Assembly: GCA_030831005.1 (NCBI GenBank)
Contig: JAURLW010000019.1
Coordinates: 1-9,812, forward strand
DNA: 9,812 nt
DNA from: Bacteroidota bacterium
GTDB taxonomy: Bacteria > Bacteroidota > Bacteroidia > Chitinophagales > Chitinophagaceae
Direction of reading: 5' to 3'
The position numbers and the translations under genes were made by a program. Shown here in pieces: positions 6,978-9,812 of the stretch (position 1 is the first letter of the stretch; each line of letters begins with the position of its first letter). A model generated the notes under the pieces. It did no database searches and was not told the DNA's origin. It saw nothing but the letters and a program-made list of their open reading frames with translations.

Positions 6978-8093
6978 CTACGCTGTTGCTTCTTCATGAT
7001 GATGATCGTGCTCTTCGTGACCATGACCATCTTCAATTGCCTGACCGATAAATACGGCTGTTAAATTAGTAAAGATGAATGCTTGGATAGCAGCAACCAT
7101 CAATTCTAAAAAGAACATAAATATAGAAAAGGCTAAAGAAACGATTGAAAATCCATATCCTGCAGCTGGGTTTTGGCCCATTTTACTGAAGATAAAGATG
7201 AGAGAGATAATACTCAATATAATAATATGCCCTGCTAAGATATTAGCAAACAAACGAATTGCTAATGCAATAGGTTTGATAAATAAAGACATGATTTCTA
7301 TTGGTACTAATAAAAATTTAATTGGCAATGGAACTCCAGGAGGATTTAATAAGTGTCCCCAGAAGTGTTTATTGGCATTGATTAGTAAAATAATAAACGA
7401 GATTAAAGCTAAGCAAGCAGTAACAGTAATGTTACCCGTAAAATTAGCACCACCAGGTAATAAACCTAACATATTATTAATCCATATAAAGAAAAATAAG
7501 GTTAATAATAATGGCATATATTTTTGATACTTTGCACCTAATGTTGGTTTAGCAACATCATCTCTTACAAACATAATCACCGGCTCTAATGCATTTTGAA
7601 ATCCTGAAGGTGCTACATGTGCGCCGTTTTGTTTGTATTTCTTTGCAACATTTAACATGATGATCAATAATAAAACCACACCAATCAACATTGATAAAAC
7701 ATTCTTGGTGATAGAAAGATCATAAAACGATTCGCTTTTATCTTCTGATTCAATTTTATTGTGCTCGTCTAGGGTATATCCATTGTGCACTTCTCTATGC
7801 TCTTCATGTCCAAATTTCGCTGAGCTAAATATCGACAGACCTTTTGTTTTGCTATAAATGATAATAGGTAATGGTAAACTTACGTGATGTTCTCCAACAC
7901 TAAAGAAATGCCAGTCATGTGCATCACTAACGTGACCAAAGATGATTTCAGAAGCATTAAACTTGGAAGCTTCTTCCTTTGTTTCAACTTTTGCCTCAGC
8001 TACATGCTCTTGTGCAAAAGACTTTGCAAATGGAAGAACCATTAAAAGTGTACATGCTAAACCTACTAAATATAAATATTTTTTACCCGTCAT
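6978..8093 (-). CDS. atpB: F-type ATP synthase Fo subunit a, with extended N-terminus
   Basis: The 371-residue stator subunit that forms the half-channels for protons beside the c ring. The first 27 residues look like a cleavable signal peptide (MTGKKYLYLVGL, hydrophobic core, KSFA before Gln28). Residues about 28-128 form a charged, His-rich extension, likely periplasmic, absent from the roughly 270-residue E. coli protein; long a subunits are usual in Bacteroidota. The membrane part follows with helices near 131-149, 192-213, 219-240, 262-304 and 313-349. The essential arginine is Arg280 (ALAIRLFANILAGH), equal to E. coli Arg210. E. coli Glu219 and His245 correspond to His289 and Glu330 here, a swapped pair. 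QAFIF at 337-341 is conserved. The C-terminus ends in a His/Glu tail (HGHEEHDHHHEE). It is the first gene of the operon, 63 bp from a consensus promoter. Confidence 0.96.
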   Translation of the reverse strand: MTGKKYLYLVGLACTLLMVLPFAKSFAQEHVAEAKVETKEEASKFNASEIIFGHVSDAHDWHFFSVGEHHVSLPLPIIIYSKTKGLSIFSSAKFGHEEHREVHNGYTLDEHNKIESEDKSESFYDLSITKNVLSMLIGVVLLLIIMLNVAKKYKQNGAHVAPSGFQNALEPVIMFVRDDVAKPTLGAKYQKYMPLLLTLFFFIWINNMLGLLPGGANFTGNITVTACLALISFIILLINANKHFWGHLLNPPGVPLPIKFLLVPIEIMSLFIKPIALAIRLFANILAGHIIILSIISLIFIFSKMGQNPAAGYGFSIVSLAFSIFMFFLELMVAAIQAFIFTNLTAVFIGQAIEDGHGHEEHDHHHEEATA

Positions 8094-8149
8094 TGCTATT
8101 CAAATATGCTATAAAAATGTAATTGGAAGTATACGTTAAGCCCTCAAAT

Positions 8150-8159
8150 TTTGCGCAAA
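8150..8159. promoter_or_regulatory. 10-bp palindrome overlapping the atp operon promoter
   Basis: TTTGCGCAAA at 8150-8159 is a perfect palindrome. It covers the downstream half of the atp -7 box and the probable transcription start, a position where a bound repressor would block initiation. It is also relatively G+C-rich in an A+T-rich spacer. With no second copy visible, a role as an operator is only a possibility. Confidence 0.25.
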
Positions 8160-8186
8160 GATATAGTGTATTATTTGATTTTCAAA
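8156..8186 (-). promoter_or_regulatory. promoter of the atpBEFHA operon
   Basis: On the minus strand TTTG at 8183-8186 (-33) is followed after exactly 19 bp by TATCTTTG at 8156-8163 (-7). Both match the Bacteroidota primary sigma consensus TTTG-N19-21-TAnnTTTG without mismatch. Transcription would start near 8148-8153 and give a leader of about 55-60 nt before the atpB start at 8093. The motif is seen directly; use in the cell is inferred. Confidence 0.8.
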
Positions 8187-8245
8187 AATAGATGCTATAA
8201 AATATTCCCTTTAAAATCCTTAATTTTATTAAAAATCTTTAAAAT

Positions 8246-8259
8246 ATGATATTAATCAT
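8246..8259. promoter_or_regulatory. possible CRP/FNR-family site upstream of pckA
   Basis: ATGAT at 8246-8250 and ATCAT at 8255-8259 form a perfect dyad around a 4-bp spacer. This keeps the TGAT-N4-ATCA core of the CRP/FNR-family box TTGAT-N4-ATCAA, with the outer base of each half changed. It lies about 55-60 bp upstream of the probable pckA start point, a spacing common for activators. The sequence is A+T-rich, so chance is a real alternative. Confidence 0.25.
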
Positions 8260-8276
8260 TTTAAGGCCTAAAGTAA

Positions 8277-8306
8277 TTGCTAAAGAAAACTAAGTTTGTA
8301 CTTTAG
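8277..8306 (+). promoter_or_regulatory. probable pckA promoter
   Basis: TTG at 8277-8279 is followed after 19 bp by TACTTTAG at 8299-8306, one mismatch from the Bacteroidota -7 box TAnnTTTG and with the right spacing. An alternative -7 box, TAAGTTTG at 8291-8298, matches perfectly but has no -33 element at 19-21 bp. Either choice gives a leader of roughly 30-40 nt before the ATG at 8341. Confidence 0.6.
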
Positions 8307-8340
8307 CGCTTTATTTCAACATCAAACGAAATCGATTTTT

Positions 8341-9812
8341 ATGCAAGAAAACGGAATTAAAAACCCAAACGCTTCTTTGATAGACTTGGGTATTAACGCA
8401 GCTATTGCAAATTGGAACCTAAGTTCAGCAGCATTAACAGCTAAAACTCTTGAACTCAATCAAGGTGTATTAAACGATTTAGATGCTTTGTGCGTAAACA
8501 CTGGCAAATTCACTGGTCGTTCTCCTAAAGATAAATTTACCGTAAAAGACGCTATAACAGAAAATACCGTTGATTGGGGTGATGTTAATATTCCTTTTGA
8601 TGCTCAAGCTTTTGATGCTCTTTATACAAAAGTTTGTAATTACTTGTCAGGCAAGGAGTTATGGGTTAGAGATGCATATGCATGTGCAGATCCTGCTTTT
8701 CGTTTAAATATCCGAGTAATTAACGAAACTCCGTGGGCAAACTTATTCTGTAATGACTTGTTTTTGAGACCTACGGCAGAAGAAATTCAATCTCAAAATC
8801 CTGATTGGATAATCGTTCAAGCGCCATCTTTCCAAGCAGATCCAGTTGTAGATGGTACTCGACAAGCAAATTTCACAATTGTCAACTTTACCAGAAAAAT
8901 CATTTTAATTGGCGGAAGTGGCTATACCGGAGAAATGAAAAAAGGAATTTTTGGGGTATTAAACTTTGTTTTACCGCACGAACACAGTGTATTATCTATG
9001 CATTGCTCTGCCAATGAAGGTAAAGATGGAGATGTAGCCTTATTTTTCGGTCTTTCTGGAACGGGTAAAACAACCTTAAGTGCTGATCCTAATCGCGCCT
9101 TAATTGGAGATGATGAGCATGGATGGGCTAAAGGTTCAGTATTCAATTTTGAAGGTGGTTGTTATGCAAAATGTATCGATTTAAGCGCTGAAAAAGAGCC
9201 TCAAATCTACAAGGCTATCAAACCAGGCGCTTTATTAGAAAATATCGTATTTAACGAAGGTACCAACAGTGTTAATTTTGCTGATGGATCTATTACTGAA
9301 AATACTCGCGTTGCATACCCTATCGATCATATTGACAACGCAAAAACGCCTTCTTATGGAGGCAATCCAAAGAATATCTTCTTTTTAACCTGTGATGCAT
9401 TTGGCATTTTACCTCCTATCTCTAAATTAACTACTGAACAAGCTATGTATCACTTCATCAGTGGATACACCGCAAAAGTTGCTGGCACAGAAGTAGGTAT
9501 TACAGAACCTCAAACTACCTTCTCTGCTTGTTTTGGTCGCGTATTCTTACCTTTACATCCAACGAAATATGCAGATTTGTTAGGTAAAAAATTAGCTGAG
9601 CATCCAGAAGTTAATGTATGGTTGATCAATACCGGCTGGAGCGGTGGTGCTTATGGCACTGGTCATCGTATGAGTTTAAAACATACACGTTCTATGATTA
9701 CTGCGGCGTTAAACGGCGAATTGAATAATGTAGCCTATACTGCACATGATACATTTGGCGTTTTAATTCCACAATCTTGCCCTAATGTACCTAGCGAATT
9801 ATTAAATCCTCG
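8341..9812 (+). CDS. pckA: phosphoenolpyruvate carboxykinase (ATP), 3' end beyond window
   Basis: This is ATP-dependent PEP carboxykinase, which converts oxaloacetate and ATP to phosphoenolpyruvate, CO2 and ADP, the entry step of gluconeogenesis; in anaerobes the reverse reaction also occurs. The frame is open from the ATG at 8341 through 490 complete codons to the window edge; E. coli PckA has 540 residues, so about 40-50 are missing. Family motifs are all present: TGRSPKDKF at 58-66 (Arg60 binds oxaloacetate), GEMKKGIFG at 197-205, MHCSAN at 220-225 with the metal ligand His221, the P-loop GLSGTGKT at 237-244 with Lys243, the second kinase motif LIGDDEHGW at 254-262, and NTGWSGGAYG at 430-439. 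Motif order and spacing match the ATP-type enzymes, not the GTP type. It is divergent from atpB and the two share a 247-bp regulatory region. Confidence 0.97.
   Translation, partial: MQENGIKNPNASLIDLGINAAIANWNLSSAALTAKTLELNQGVLNDLDALCVNTGKFTGRSPKDKFTVKDAITENTVDWGDVNIPFDAQAFDALYTKVCNYLSGKELWVRDAYACADPAFRLNIRVINETPWANLFCNDLFLRPTAEEIQSQNPDWIIVQAPSFQADPVVDGTRQANFTIVNFTRKIILIGGSGYTGEMKKGIFGVLNFVLPHEHSVLSMHCSANEGKDGDVALFFGLSGTGKTTLSADPNRALIGDDEHGWAKGSVFNFEGGCYAKCIDLSAEKEPQIYKAIKPGALLENIVFNEGTNSVNFADGSITENTRVAYPIDHIDNAKTPSYGGNPKNIFFLTCDAFGILPPISKLTTEQAMYHFISGYTAKVAGTEVGITEPQTTFSACFGRVFLPLHPTKYADLLGKKLAEHPEVNVWLINTGWSGGAYGTGHRMSLKHTRSMITAALNGELNNVAYTAHDTFGVLIPQSCPNVPSELLNP

Noticed and set aside
7075..7527. 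Plus-strand open frame of 150 codons opposite atpB
   Set aside because: It lies wholly inside atpB on the other strand, its protein has no recognisable domain and its composition is that of antisense to membrane helices. It is a shadow of the real gene.
8922..9146. Minus-strand open frame inside pckA
   Set aside because: It overlaps the PEP carboxykinase P-loop coding region, which is certain on the plus strand.

Overview
The window looks like an A+T-rich chromosomal segment from a member of the Bacteroidota, probably near the Chitinophagaceae. The reasons are promoters of the Bacteroidota type (TTTG at -33, TAnnTTTG at -7), the lack of clear Shine-Dalgarno sequences, a DUF6089-like outer-membrane barrel, a dipeptidyl peptidase III with the bacterial HECIGH motif, and an F-type ATP synthase whose subunit a has a long N-terminal extension with a signal peptide. 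The family-level placement is an inference. Most of the window is core metabolism; I see no mobile element, CRISPR array, tRNA or rRNA.

Layout. (1) 15-2817, minus strand: a lipoprotein-like M49 dipeptidyl peptidase III, followed after 31 bp by a small outer-membrane beta-barrel protein that also has its own strong promoter match. (2) 2906-3853, plus strand: an Fe(II)/2-oxoglutarate oxygenase of the isopenicillin N synthase-like family, divergent from the peptidase. (3) 3857-3880: a bidirectional intrinsic terminator shared by the oxygenase and the ATP synthase operon, which converge. (4) 3899-8093, minus strand: the operon atpB-atpE-atpF-atpH-atpA (subunits a, c, b, delta, alpha), transcribed right to left from a consensus promoter at 8156-8186. 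(5) 8341 to the window end, plus strand: ATP-dependent phosphoenolpyruvate carboxykinase (pckA), divergent from atpB and truncated by the window edge. No gene-free stretch exceeds 300 bases; the longest is the 247-bp atpB/pckA intergenic region, which holds two divergent promoters and two short dyads.

How the genes relate. The atp genes supply all of Fo (a, b, c) plus delta and alpha of F1. Gamma, beta and epsilon are absent here and must be encoded elsewhere if the enzyme is complete. PckA links oxaloacetate to phosphoenolpyruvate using ATP and shares its upstream region with the ATP synthase promoter.

The most notable observation is that the Walker A motif of AtpA reads GDRQTGIS where GDRQTGKT is expected: the conserved P-loop lysine is isoleucine (codon 4949-4951). 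Other points are the operon ending at atpA without atpG, a 9-bp stem-loop between atpE and atpF, the swapped Glu/His pair in subunit a, and its His-rich extensions. I found no convincing new multi-gene system.
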